Source of the DNA: Variovorax sp. CF313
Lineage (GTDB): Bacteria; Pseudomonadota; Gammaproteobacteria; Burkholderiales; Burkholderiaceae_C
Assembly (NCBI RefSeq): GCF_000282635.1
Contig: NZ_AKIW01000108.1
Span: 1-56,890 of the forward strand
Direction: 5' to 3'
Length of the DNA: 56,890 nt
Shown here: piece by piece, positions 10,028-18,930 of the stretch
How the letters are laid out: each line of letters starts with the position of its first letter
Position numbering within the stretch: position 1 is the first letter of the stretch
Program-made: the position numbers and the translations under genes
The notes under the pieces: generated by a model
Seen by the model: only the letters and a program-made list of their open reading frames with translations
Told to the model about the DNA's origin: nothing
The model's database searches: none

Positions 10028-10299
10028 TGCGCACCGCCTCCCTCCCCACCGCCGCCGACCTCGAAGCCGCGTTGCGCGAGGCGCTGGCCCCGACGCAGCT
10101 TGAAGTGATAGACGAAAGCAGCGCCCACGCGGGCCACGCCGGAGCCAATGCGCAAGGACGGGGCAGCCATTTCCGAGTGCGCATCGCCTCGCCGCTGTTC
10201 GCCGGAAAGCCCCGCGTGGCGCGGCATCGGCTTGTGTATGATGCCCTCCAGGTTTTTATCGCGCAGGGCCTTCACGCCATCGCCATCGAGGTGCTTTGA
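10027..10299 (+). CDS. bolA: BolA family protein
   Basis: 90-aa BolA/IbaG-type protein, a partner of monothiol glutaredoxins in Fe-S trafficking and stress morphology. The conserved core SHFRVRIASPLFAGKPRVAR and the following HRLVYDAL are intact. A His-rich loop HAGHAG precedes it, in the position of the metal-binding loop. The start ATG at 10027 overlaps the yciB stop (TGATG), so translation is coupled. Its place after msrB fits a redox/Fe-S stress operon. Confidence 0.93.
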   Translation: MRTASLPTAADLEAALREALAPTQLEVIDESSAHAGHAGANAQGRGSHFRVRIASPLFAGKPRVARHRLVYDALQVFIAQGLHAIAIEVL

Positions 10300-10370
10300 G
10301 CCCTCTGCCCGCTTTCTTTCACGCGCTTATTCCTACACGCGCATTTCTTCTCCAGCCTGATATTCATTTC

Positions 10371-11156
10371 ATGAAAAAACACATCTTGCAGGCCGTTGCG
10401 GCCGCAGCGTTGATCGGTGCCATTCCGGTGGCGGCTCTGGCGCAGAACGCAGCCATCGTGAACGGCAAGCCGGTGCCCAAGGCCCGCATGGAAGTTCTGG
10501 CGCAGCAGCTGGCCGCCGCAGGCCGCCCGGTGACGCCCGAGATGCAGAGCCAGCTGCGTGAGGAAATCGTGGCGCGCGAAGTGTTCATGCAGGAAGCCCA
10601 GAAGCAAGGCCTGGACGCCAGCGAGGATTACAAGAACCAGCTCGAACTCGCCCGCCAAGCCATCCTGATCCGCGCACTGTTCGAGAACTACCGCAAGACC
10701 AACCCCATCTCGGACGCCGACGTGAAGGCCGAGTACGACAAGTTCGTTGCTGCCAACGGCGGCAAGGAATACAAGGCGCGCCATATCCTGGTCGAGACCG
10801 AAGACCAGGCCAAGAAGATCATGGCCGACCTGAAGAAGGGCGCCAAGTTCGAAGACATCGCCAAGAAGCAGAGCAAGGACCCGGGCTCGGGCGCCAACGG
10901 CGGCGACCTCGACTGGTCCAACCCCGCGGGCTTCGTGCCCGAGTTCTCGGAAGCGATGATCAAGCTCAAGAAGGGCGAGACCACCCCCGCTCCGATCAAG
11001 ACCCAGTTCGGCTGGCACATCATCCGCGTCGACGACATCCGCCAGGCCCAGCTGCCGAAGCTGGAAGAAGTGAAGCCGCAGATCACGCAGCAGCTGCAGC
11101 AGCAGCGCCTGCAGAAGTATCAGGAAGAATTGCGCGCGAAGGCAAAGGTGGAATAA
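10371..11156 (+). CDS. Periplasmic peptidyl-prolyl cis-trans isomerase, PpiC/parvulin type
   Basis: 261-aa foldase of the SurA/PpiD/PrsA-like group. The frame is open from 10296, but the ATG at 10371 gives a proper signal peptide (MKKHILQAVAAAALIGAIPV, cleaved near ALAQ). Residues about 25-125 are a helical chaperone-like domain. Residues 133-225 are a parvulin domain with ARHILVETEDQAKKIMADL, SKDPGSGANGGDLDW and the closing FGWHIIRVDD. The C-terminal tail is Gln/Lys rich. It ends before a bidirectional terminator shared with purL. Confidence 0.94.
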   Translation: MKKHILQAVAAAALIGAIPVAALAQNAAIVNGKPVPKARMEVLAQQLAAAGRPVTPEMQSQLREEIVAREVFMQEAQKQGLDASEDYKNQLELARQAILIRALFENYRKTNPISDADVKAEYDKFVAANGGKEYKARHILVETEDQAKKIMADLKKGAKFEDIAKKQSKDPGSGANGGDLDWSNPAGFVPEFSEAMIKLKKGETTPAPIKTQFGWHIIRVDDIRQAQLPKLEEVKPQITQQLQQQRLQKYQEELRAKAKVE

Positions 11157-11220
11157 GGCACACCCCCAAGCTTCGCGCACTTCGCGTCGCTACGCCACCC
11201 CTTGCAGGGGGCAACGCCTG
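11157..11220 (+). repeat. Intergenic palindrome-containing repeat immediately after the ppiC stop
   Basis: Directly after the TAA comes a CGCG-rich segment followed by the small hairpin CCCC-TTGCA-GGGG (about 11201-11213). The first 22 bases match 18 of 22 with the 22 bases following the upp stop at the end of the window. I recall similar elements as common between Comamonadaceae genes, but that rests on memory rather than a search. Confidence 0.5.
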
Positions 11221-11257
11221 CGGCCCGGCAAAGCCGGTTCCGCGGTGTTCTGGAAAT

Positions 11258-11287
11258 AAAAAAAGCGGCCCCGTGGGCCGCTTTTTT
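11258..11287. terminator. Bidirectional intrinsic terminator between ppiC and purL
   Basis: A perfect stem AAGCGGCCC (11263-11271) with GGGCCGCTT (11275-11283) and a 3-nt loop is flanked by an A run on the left and a T run on the right. It can therefore end transcripts from both convergent genes (ppiC, plus; purL, minus). Confidence 0.93.
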
Positions 11288-11317
11288 GTTGCCCGCCGAA
11301 CGGGCTTGCTGCGCCGA

Positions 11318-14300
11318 TCAGCCGACCCACTTGCGCGCATTGCGCCAGATCTGCATCCACGGGCTCAACTCGCTGCGGTCGCCCGGCGTCCAGCTCATCT
11401 GGATGTTGCGGAACACGCGTTCCGGATGCGGCATCACGGCGGTGAAGCGGCCGTCCGGCGTGGTCACGGAGGTCAGGCCGCCCGCGCTGCCGTTCGGGTT
11501 GAACGGGTACTGCTCGGTCGGTTGGCCGTGGTTGTCCACGAAACGCATCGCGCCGATGGCCTTGGCGGCGTCGCCGCGGTGCTTGAAGTTGGCATAGCCC
11601 TCGCCGTGCGCGACCGCGATCGGCAGGCGGCTGCCGGCCATGCCCTGGAAGAAGATGCTCGGCGATTCGAGCACCTCGACCATCGACAGGCGGGCCTCGA
11701 AGCGCTCGCTCTGGTTGGTGGTGAAGCGCGGCCAGGCTTCGGCACCCGGAATGATGTCGGCCAGCTCGGCGAACATCTGGCAGCCGTTGCACACGCCGAG
11801 CCCGAAGGTGTCGGCGCGGCCGAAGAAGGTCTTGAACTGCTCGGCCAGCTTCGGGTTGAAGGTGATGCTGCGCGCCCAGCCGATGCCGGCGCCCAGCGTG
11901 TCGCCATAACTGAAGCCGCCGCAGGCGACCACGCCCTTGAAATTGGCGAGGTCTGCCCTGCCCGTTTGCAGGTCGGTCATGTGGACGTCGAAGGCCTCGA
12001 AGCCGGCTTCGGTGAAGGCGTAGGCCATCTCGACATGCGAGTTGACGCCTTGTTCGCGGAGGATGGCGACCTTGGGGCGCGATTGCAGGATGGCCGGCGC
12101 CGCGGGCTGCGCATTCGGCAGAAACACATGCATGCCGGGGTCCGAAGGCACGCCTGCCGCGGCATGCTCGGCATCGGCGCAGGCGGGGTTGTCGCGCTCG
12201 CGGGCGATCTTCCAGCTGACTGAGTCCCATACCTGGTGCAGGTCGTGCAGGCTCGCACTGAACACCGACTTGGCATCGCGCCAGACTTCGAGCTTGCCCT
12301 TCCCGGCATCCATCGTGGAACTCGCAGGCCGGGTCTTGCCGACGAAGTGGCTGTGAGCGCTCAGGCCGTGCGCGCGCAGCACCTGCATCACGTCGTTGCG
12401 CTCGGCCGTGCGCACCTGCAGCACCATGCCCAGCTCTTCGTTGAACAGCGCCTTGAGCGTGAGCTCTTCGCGCCGCGCGCTGACCTGCTGCGCCCAGTTC
12501 TTGGCGTCGCCGGTTTCCATGCGGCTGTCGGAAATGCCATCGCCTTCGGTGACCAGCATGTCGACGTTCAGCGCCACGCCGACGTGGCCGGCAAAGGCCA
12601 TTTCGCAAGCGGTGGCGAACAGGCCGCCGTCGCTGCGGTCGTGCATCGCGAGGATCTTTCCCTCGGCGCGCAGCGCGTTCACGGCATCGACCAGCGCGAC
12701 CAATTGTGCCGGGTCGTCGAGATCGGGCACGGTGTCGCCGCTCTGGTTGAGCGTCTGCGACAGAATGCTGCCGGCCATGCGGTGCTGGCCGCGGCCCAGG
12801 TCGATCAGCACCAGCGTGGTGTCGGCTTCTTCGGCGTCGAGCTGCGGCGTGAGCGTGCCGCGCACATCGGCCAGCGAGGCGAAGGCGGTGACGATCAGGC
12901 TCACGGGCGAGGTGACCTTCCTGGCTTCGCCGTTGTCCTTCCACTGCGTGCGCATCGACAGCGAATCCTTGCCGACCGGGATCGACACGCCCAGCGCCGG
13001 GCACAGTTCCAGACCCACGGCCTTGACGGTCTCGTACAGCGCAGCGTCTTCGCCGGGTTCGCCGCAGGCGGCCATCCAGTTGGCCGAGAGCTTGACGCGC
13101 GAGAGCTCGACGGGCGCAGCCAGCAGGTTGGTGATGGCCTCGGCCACGGCCATGCGTCCCGAAGCCGGCGCGTCGAGCGCGGCCAGCGGCGTGCGCTCGC
13201 CCATGCTCATCGCTTCGCCGGCAAAGCCCTTGTAGTCGGCCAGCGTCACAGCGCAGTCGGCCACAGGCACCTGCCACGGACCGACCATCTGGTCGCGGTG
13301 GCTCATGCCGCCCACGGTGCGGTCGCCGATGGTGATCAGGAAGCGCTTGGAGGCGACGGTCGGGTGCGAGAGCACGTCGATGGCGGCCTTCTGCAGGTCG
13401 ACGCCCGTGAGGTCGAGCAGCTTGAACGTGCGCGCCACGCTCTTCACGTCGCGGTGCATCTTGGGCGGCTTGCCCAGCAGCACGTCCATCGGCATGTCGA
13501 CAGGCTGCACCTCGGCGCCTTCGTCGGCCACCAGCAGCTGGCGCGCTTCGGTCGCCACACCGACCACCGAGAACGGACAGCGCTCGCGCTCGCAGAAAGC
13601 CTTGAACTGCGCGAGCGATTCCGGCGCGATGGCCAGCACGTAGCGCTCCTGGCTTTCGTTGCACCAGATTTCCTTGGGGGCCATGCCCGACTCTTCGAGC
13701 GGCACGGCGCGCAGGTCGAAACGCGCGCCGCGGCCGGCGTCGTTGGTCAGTTCAGGGAAGGCATTGCTCAGGCCGCCCGCGCCCACGTCGTGGATCGCCA
13801 GGATCGGGTTGGCCGGGCCCTGTTGCCAGCAGTGGTTGATGACCTCCTGCGCGCGGCGCTCGATCTCGGGGTTGCCACGCTGCACCGAGTCGAAGTCGAG
13901 CTCGGCCGCATTGGCGCCGGTGGCCATCGAGCTGGCGGCGCTGCCGCCCATGCCGATGCGCATGCCGGGGCCGCCGAGCTGGATCAGCAGCGAGCCGGCG
14001 GGGAACTGGATCTTCTTCGTCTGGGTGGCGTCGATGCTGCCGAGGCCGCCCGCGATCATGATGGGCTTGTGGTAGCCGCGCTGCACGGTATCAAGGTCGC
14101 TCGCCACGGCCTGCTCGTATTCCCGGAAGTAGCCCAGCAGGTTGGGCCGGCCGAATTCGTTGTTGAACGCGGCGCCCCCCAGCGGGCCCTCGGTCATGAT
14201 CTGCAGCGGGCTCGCGATGTGTTCGGGCTTGCCGTAGTGGCCCTCTTCCGGCCAGAGCTTGGACACAGTGAAGCCGGTCAGGCCCGCCTTGGGCTTGGAG

Positions 14301-15325
14301 CCGCGGCCGGTGGCACCTTCGTCGCGGATCTCGCCGCCCGCGCCGGTCGAGGCGCCCGGGAACGGGGAAATCGCGGTCGGGTGGTTGTGCGTCTCGACCT
14401 TCATCAGCACGTGGTTCAGGGCGCTATCTTTTTGATAGCTCTGCGAACCGTGTGCCGGAATGAAGCGCTCGATGGTCGCGCCTTCCATCACCGAGGCGTT
14501 GTCGGCATAGGCGACGACCGTGTGCTGCGGGTTCTGCTTCTCGGTGTGGCGAATCATCGAGAACAGGCTCTGGGGCTGGGCCTTGCCGTCGATGGTGAAC
14601 TGGGCGTTGAAGATCTTGTGGCGGCAGTGCTCGCTGTTGGCCTGCGCGAACATCATCAGTTCGACGTCGCTGGGGTTGCGCCCGAGGCGAGTGAAGGCGT
14701 CGACGAGGTAGTCGATCTCGTCCTCGGCCAGCGCCAGGCCGAAACCGGTGTTGGCCGCCACCAGCGCGGCGCGACCGCCGCTCTGCACGTCGACCTGCGC
14801 CATCGGCTGGGCCGGCAGTTCGCTGAACAGACTGGCCGCCTGCTCGACGGTGGCCAGCACCGATTCGGTCATGCGGTCGTGCAGCGGGCCGGCCACGGCG
14901 GCCAGCGCGTCGCCCTCGAGCACGGGGGCCTTGCCGATCAACGGGGCCTTGAGCTTCAGGTGGTACTGCGTGACGCGCTCGACCCGGCGCAATGCCAGGC
15001 CGCAGTTGTGGGCGATGTCGGTGGCCTTGGAAGCCCAGGGCGACACGGTGCCCAGGCGCGGCGTGACCACCACCGAGGTGCCCGCCTTGGCCGGCGCCTC
15101 GAAGGGCTCGCCGTAGGCCAGCAGCGCGGCAAAGCGCTCGCGGCCGGCCGCATCCAGCGCCGCATCGGTGACCACGAGGTGCACAAAACGGGCCGAAATG
15201 CCCTCGATGCGCGGCTCGATGGCCTGCAGCTTCGGCAGCAGCTGCCGCGCGCGGAAGTCGCTGAGCGCGCTGCCGCCCTCGAACATGGTTACGACAGGAA
15301 GGGCTTGAGGTGCGGGCTGCGTCAC
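11318..15325 (-). CDS. purL: Phosphoribosylformylglycinamidine synthase (large, single-chain PurL)
   Basis: Fourth step of purine synthesis: converts FGAR, glutamine and ATP to FGAM. 1335 aa is the length of the single-chain proteobacterial form. In order: N-terminal domain, linker, first AIRS domain with VETHNHPTAISPFPGASTG, second AIRS domain, and a class I glutaminase with its nucleophile cysteine in GLGVCNGCQMFAEL and a C-terminal MPHPERVFR. The frame opens with a GTG at 15325 lacking a clear ribosome site. An ATG 13 codons later (MFEGGSALSDFR) aligns with the usual family start, so the true start is unsettled. A hairpin-forming AT-rich insertion lies inside the gene at 14423-14439. Confidence 0.96.
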   Translation of the reverse strand: MTQPAPQALPVVTMFEGGSALSDFRARQLLPKLQAIEPRIEGISARFVHLVVTDAALDAAGRERFAALLAYGEPFEAPAKAGTSVVVTPRLGTVSPWASKATDIAHNCGLALRRVERVTQYHLKLKAPLIGKAPVLEGDALAAVAGPLHDRMTESVLATVEQAASLFSELPAQPMAQVDVQSGGRAALVAANTGFGLALAEDEIDYLVDAFTRLGRNPSDVELMMFAQANSEHCRHKIFNAQFTIDGKAQPQSLFSMIRHTEKQNPQHTVVAYADNASVMEGATIERFIPAHGSQSYQKDSALNHVLMKVETHNHPTAISPFPGASTGAGGEIRDEGATGRGSKPKAGLTGFTVSKLWPEEGHYGKPEHIASPLQIMTEGPLGGAAFNNEFGRPNLLGYFREYEQAVASDLDTVQRGYHKPIMIAGGLGSIDATQTKKIQFPAGSLLIQLGGPGMRIGMGGSAASSMATGANAAELDFDSVQRGNPEIERRAQEVINHCWQQGPANPILAIHDVGAGGLSNAFPELTNDAGRGARFDLRAVPLEESGMAPKEIWCNESQERYVLAIAPESLAQFKAFCERERCPFSVVGVATEARQLLVADEGAEVQPVDMPMDVLLGKPPKMHRDVKSVARTFKLLDLTGVDLQKAAIDVLSHPTVASKRFLITIGDRTVGGMSHRDQMVGPWQVPVADCAVTLADYKGFAGEAMSMGERTPLAALDAPASGRMAVAEAITNLLAAPVELSRVKLSANWMAACGEPGEDAALYETVKAVGLELCPALGVSIPVGKDSLSMRTQWKDNGEARKVTSPVSLIVTAFASLADVRGTLTPQLDAEEADTTLVLIDLGRGQHRMAGSILSQTLNQSGDTVPDLDDPAQLVALVDAVNALRAEGKILAMHDRSDGGLFATACEMAFAGHVGVALNVDMLVTEGDGISDSRMETGDAKNWAQQVSARREELTLKALFNEELGMVLQVRTAERNDVMQVLRAHGLSAHSHFVGKTRPASSTMDAGKGKLEVWRDAKSVFSASLHDLHQVWDSVSWKIARERDNPACADAEHAAAGVPSDPGMHVFLPNAQPAAPAILQSRPKVAILREQGVNSHVEMAYAFTEAGFEAFDVHMTDLQTGRADLANFKGVVACGGFSYGDTLGAGIGWARSITFNPKLAEQFKTFFGRADTFGLGVCNGCQMFAELADIIPGAEAWPRFTTNQSERFEARLSMVEVLESPSIFFQGMAGSRLPIAVAHGEGYANFKHRGDAAKAIGAMRFVDNHGQPTEQYPFNPNGSAGGLTSVTTPDGRFTAVMPHPERVFRNIQMSWTPGDRSELSPWMQIWRNARKWVG
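14423..14439. repeat. AT-rich hairpin GCTATC-N5-GATAGC inside purL
   Basis: GCTATC (14423-14428), five T, then GATAGC (14434-14439) stands out in GC-rich coding sequence and encodes part of SYQKDSALNH, a poorly conserved stretch just before the invariant VETHNHP. A related but degenerate form, GCTATC-N6-GTAGC, occurs in the signal-peptide codons of the binding protein near 4417-4433. This looks like a dispersed short palindromic repeat tolerated in coding sequence. Confidence 0.5.
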
Positions 15326-15442
15326 GGTCGATGGGGGCCTCGGGGGCCGCGTTGGAATTCAAGGAATCGAGGCGGATGGCCGCTGACTGGGGTCATCCGC
15401 GTTAACCCGGAATTTTAGCTTGGTGAATGGGATAATTCGGGC

Positions 15443-16267
15443 ATGAGCATTAACTACAAAGACGCTGCGGGCATCGAAGCCATGCGGGTCGCCTGCCGCC
15501 TTGGCTCCGAGGTGCTGGACTACCTCACCCCCTTCATCAAGCCCGGCATCACAACGAACGATGTCGACCGGCTGGCCGCCGAGTACATGGTCAAGCAGGG
15601 CACCACCTCCGCCACGGTGGGCTACATGGGCGCGAGCAGCGTCCCGTTCCCGAAGTCGCTCTGCACCTCGGTGAACCACGTGGTCTGCCACGGCATTCCC
15701 AATGACAAGCCCCTGAAGAAGGGCGACATCATGAACGTCGACGTGACCGTCATCAAGGATGGCTGGTTCGGCGACAACAGCCGCATGTTCGTGATCGGCG
15801 ACGCCTCCATCGCCGCCAAGCGCCTGTGCAGCATCACCTACGAAGCCATGTGGCACGGCATCCTGCAGGTGCGCCCCGGCGCGCATCTGGGCGACGTGGG
15901 CCACGCGATCCAGAAGTTCGCCGAAGGCCAGGGCTTCTCGATCGTGCGCGAGTTCTGCGGCCACGGCGTGGGCCAGCGCTTCCATGAAGAGCCCCAGGTG
16001 CTGCACTACGGCCGCCCGGGCACCATGGAAGAACTCAAGCCCGGCATGATCTTCACCATCGAGCCGATGATCAACGCCGGCAAGCGCGACGTGAAGGAAG
16101 ACTTCAAGGGCGGCCAATACGACGGCTGGACCATCGTCACTCGCGACCATTCGCTGTCGGCCCAGTGGGAGCACACGGTGCTCGTCACCGAGACCGGCTA
16201 CGAGGTGTTGACGTTGTCCGCGGGCAGCCCGCCGCCGCCCTCCTTCGTCACCTCGACCAAAACCTGA
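15443..16267 (+). CDS. map: Methionine aminopeptidase, type I
   Basis: Removes the N-terminal methionine from nascent proteins. It is 274 aa with all metal-ligand regions visible: VCHGIPNDKPL (active-site His), DVTVIKDGWFGDNSRMF (two Asp ligands), the FCGHGVGQRFHEEPQV His region, FTIEPMI (Glu) and the closing EHTVLVTETGYEVLT. The tail SAGSPPPPSFVTSTKT extends slightly beyond the usual end. A GATAAT box at 15431-15436 ends 6 bases before the ATG, so the mRNA may be leaderless. glnD follows after 22 bases. Confidence 0.96.
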   Translation: MSINYKDAAGIEAMRVACRLGSEVLDYLTPFIKPGITTNDVDRLAAEYMVKQGTTSATVGYMGASSVPFPKSLCTSVNHVVCHGIPNDKPLKKGDIMNVDVTVIKDGWFGDNSRMFVIGDASIAAKRLCSITYEAMWHGILQVRPGAHLGDVGHAIQKFAEGQGFSIVREFCGHGVGQRFHEEPQVLHYGRPGTMEELKPGMIFTIEPMINAGKRDVKEDFKGGQYDGWTIVTRDHSLSAQWEHTVLVTETGYEVLTLSAGSPPPPSFVTSTKT

Positions 16268-16289
16268 CGCGCACACGCGCTCCCCGGCC

Positions 16290-18896
16290 GTGATCGAAGC
16301 AGCCAAGATCGACGTAGCGACGCTGCGCGAAGCCTATCGCGCCAAGAAGCTCGCCCTGTTCGACACCCTGCGCTTTGCGCGCGCGCCGACCCGCAGCGTG
16401 CACGCGGTGCTGCGCCAGCTCTCGGCGCTCGCCGACGAGACGCTCTGCACCCTGTGGCGCGAGGCCGGCTTCGGCGACTCGCTCACGCTGGCTGCCGTGG
16501 GCGGTTTCGGGCGCGGCGAGCTGTTTCCGTATTCCGACGTCGACGTGCTCCTGCTGCTGCCGCCCGAGGGCCACGAGAGCGAAATCGACCCGGCCCGCGT
16601 CGAGGCCTTCATCGGCCATTGCTGGGACGCGGGCCTCGAGATCGGCTCCAGCGTGCGCACGGTCGAGGAATGCCTGGCCGAGGCCGAGAAGGACGTCACC
16701 GTTCAGACCTCGCTGCTCGAAGCACGCCTGATCGTGGGCGACAAGAAGCTCTTCACCGCCTTCCGCCGCCGCTTCACCCGCGCCATCGACCCGCAGGCCT
16801 TCTTCGTGGCCAAGTCGCAGGAAATGCGGCATCGCCACCAGAAGTTCGACAACACGCCCTACGCGCTGGAGCCCAACTGCAAGGAATCGCCGGGTGGCCT
16901 GCGCGACCTGCAGACCATCCTCTGGATGACCAAGGCCGCCGGCTACGGCGGCCGCTGGGACGACCTCGCCAAGAACGGCCTGGCCACCCCGTTCGAGGCG
17001 CAGCAGATCAAGCGCAACGAGGCGCTGCTCTCGTTGATCCGCGCCCGGCTGCACGTGATTGCCAACCGGCGCGAAGATCGGCTGGTGTTCGACCTGCAGA
17101 CGGCCGTGGCGGCAAGCTTCGGCTACGAAGGCGAGTCGCAGCGCAAGTCGAGCGAGGCCTTGATGCGGCGCTACTACTGGGCGGCCAAGGCGGTGTCGCA
17201 GCTCAACCAGATCCTGCTGCTCAACATTGCCGAGCGCCTGCAGCCCATCGACGAGCAGCACACACCGATCAACGAGCGCTTCTACGAACGTGCCGGCCTG
17301 ATCGAGATCGCCAGCGACGACCTCTACGAGCGCGAGCCGCATGCGGTGCTCGAAACCTTCCTGCTGTACCAGAAGACCATCGGCGTGCAGGGCCTGTCGG
17401 CGCGCACGCTGCGCGCGCTCTACAACGCGCGCCACGTCATGGACAGCAAGTTCCGCAACGACCCGGTCAACCACGACACATTCATGCGGATCTTGATGCA
17501 GCCCTACGGCATCACGCATGCGTTCCGGCTGATGAACCAGACCTCGGTGCTGGGGCGCTACCTGCGAGTGTTCCGCAGCATCGTGGGGCAGATGCAGCAC
17601 GACCTGTTCCACGTCTACACGGTGGACCAGCACATCCTGATGGTGCTGCGCAACGTGCGGCGCTTCTTCATCGCCGAGCATGCGCACGAATACCCGTTCT
17701 GCTCGCAGCTGGCGGCCGGATGGGACAAGCCCTGGATCCTGTACGTGGCCGCCCTGTTCCACGACATCGCCAAGGGCCGCGGCGGCGATCACTCCACACT
17801 CGGCGCGCGCGACGTTCAGCGTTTCTGCAAGCAGCACGGCATCGCCCGCGAAGATTCCAGGCTCATCGAGTTTCTGGTGGCCGAGCACCTGGTGATGAGC
17901 CAAGTCGCGCAGAAGCAGGACCTGAGCGACCCCGAGGTGATCGGCGCTTTCGCCAAGCGAGTAGGCAACGAGCGCTACCTGACGGCGCTCTACCTGCTGA
18001 CCGTCGCCGACATCCGCGGCACCTCCCCGCGCGTGTGGAATGCCTGGAAAGGCAAGCTGCTCGAAGACCTGTACCGCTACACGCTGCGCGCACTGGGCGG
18101 ACGCATGCCCGATCCGGATGCCGAGGTCGAGTCGCGCAAGCGCGAGGCGCTCGTGCAACTGGCCCTGCACGCGCAGCGCTTCGAGGCGCACAAGGCGCTG
18201 TGGGACACGCTCGACGTGGGCTACTTCATGCGCCACGACGCCACCGAGATCGCCTGGCACGCCAAGCAGCTCTCGCGCTTCGTGCCGCCCAGTAACGTGC
18301 CGGTCGACCCGAAGGCGCCGCCTGTGGTGCGCGCGCACCTGTCGCCGGTGGGCGAAGGCCTGCAGGTGGTGGTCTACACGCCCGACCAGCCCGACCTGTT
18401 CGCGCGCATCTGCGGCTACTTCGACCAGGCGTCCTTCAGCATCCTCGACGCCAAGGTGCACACCGCGAGCAACGGCTACGCGCTCGATACCTTCCAGGTG
18501 GTGACCACCTTCGTGCCGGACCACTACCGCGACCTGATCAGCATGGTCGAGTCGGGCCTGGCGCAGACGCTCACCGAGGCCGGTGCCCTGCCCCCGCCCA
18601 GCATGGGCCGGGTCTCGCGCCGGGTGCGCAGCTTTCCGATCAAGCCGCGCATCAGCCTGCTGCCGGACGACAAGGCGCAGCGCTGGCTGCTCAACATCTC
18701 GGCCAGCGACCGTGCCGGCCTGCTGTACTCGGTGGCCCGGGTGCTGGCGCGCCATCACCTGAACCTGCAGCTCGCCAAGGTCACGACGCTGGGCGAGCGG
18801 GTGGAAGACACCTTCCTGATCAGCGGCCCCGAACTCCAGGGCCAAAAAACGCAACTGGCCATCGAAACCGAGCTGATGGAAGCTCTGGCCTCTTGA
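16290..18896 (+). CDS. glnD: [Protein-PII] uridylyltransferase/uridylyl-removing enzyme GlnD
   Basis: Nitrogen sensor that adds UMP to PII proteins when glutamine is low and removes it when glutamine is high. 868 aa from a GTG start at 16290. In order: nucleotidyltransferase domain with VGGFGRGELFPYSDVDVLLL (catalytic Asp pair), GlnD-specific linker, HD hydrolase domain with LFHDIAKGRGGDHSTLGA (about residues 490-510), and two C-terminal ACT domains that bind glutamine. All key motifs look intact. It lies 22 bases after map in the same direction, a usual arrangement in this group. Confidence 0.96.
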   Translation: MIEAAKIDVATLREAYRAKKLALFDTLRFARAPTRSVHAVLRQLSALADETLCTLWREAGFGDSLTLAAVGGFGRGELFPYSDVDVLLLLPPEGHESEIDPARVEAFIGHCWDAGLEIGSSVRTVEECLAEAEKDVTVQTSLLEARLIVGDKKLFTAFRRRFTRAIDPQAFFVAKSQEMRHRHQKFDNTPYALEPNCKESPGGLRDLQTILWMTKAAGYGGRWDDLAKNGLATPFEAQQIKRNEALLSLIRARLHVIANRREDRLVFDLQTAVAASFGYEGESQRKSSEALMRRYYWAAKAVSQLNQILLLNIAERLQPIDEQHTPINERFYERAGLIEIASDDLYEREPHAVLETFLLYQKTIGVQGLSARTLRALYNARHVMDSKFRNDPVNHDTFMRILMQPYGITHAFRLMNQTSVLGRYLRVFRSIVGQMQHDLFHVYTVDQHILMVLRNVRRFFIAEHAHEYPFCSQLAAGWDKPWILYVAALFHDIAKGRGGDHSTLGARDVQRFCKQHGIAREDSRLIEFLVAEHLVMSQVAQKQDLSDPEVIGAFAKRVGNERYLTALYLLTVADIRGTSPRVWNAWKGKLLEDLYRYTLRALGGRMPDPDAEVESRKREALVQLALHAQRFEAHKALWDTLDVGYFMRHDATEIAWHAKQLSRFVPPSNVPVDPKAPPVVRAHLSPVGEGLQVVVYTPDQPDLFARICGYFDQASFSILDAKVHTASNGYALDTFQVVTTFVPDHYRDLISMVESGLAQTLTEAGALPPPSMGRVSRRVRSFPIKPRISLLPDDKAQRWLLNISASDRAGLLYSVARVLARHHLNLQLAKVTTLGERVEDTFLISGPELQGQKTQLAIETELMEALAS

Positions 18897-18930
18897 AATT
18901 GCCCTCCCGAACGCAACCGATGCCATCAGA

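Noticed and set aside
12236..15418. 1060-codon open frame on the plus strand opposite purL
   Set aside because: It is a shadow of purL caused by high GC third positions: compositionally odd, with no family features, and purL has every expected domain.
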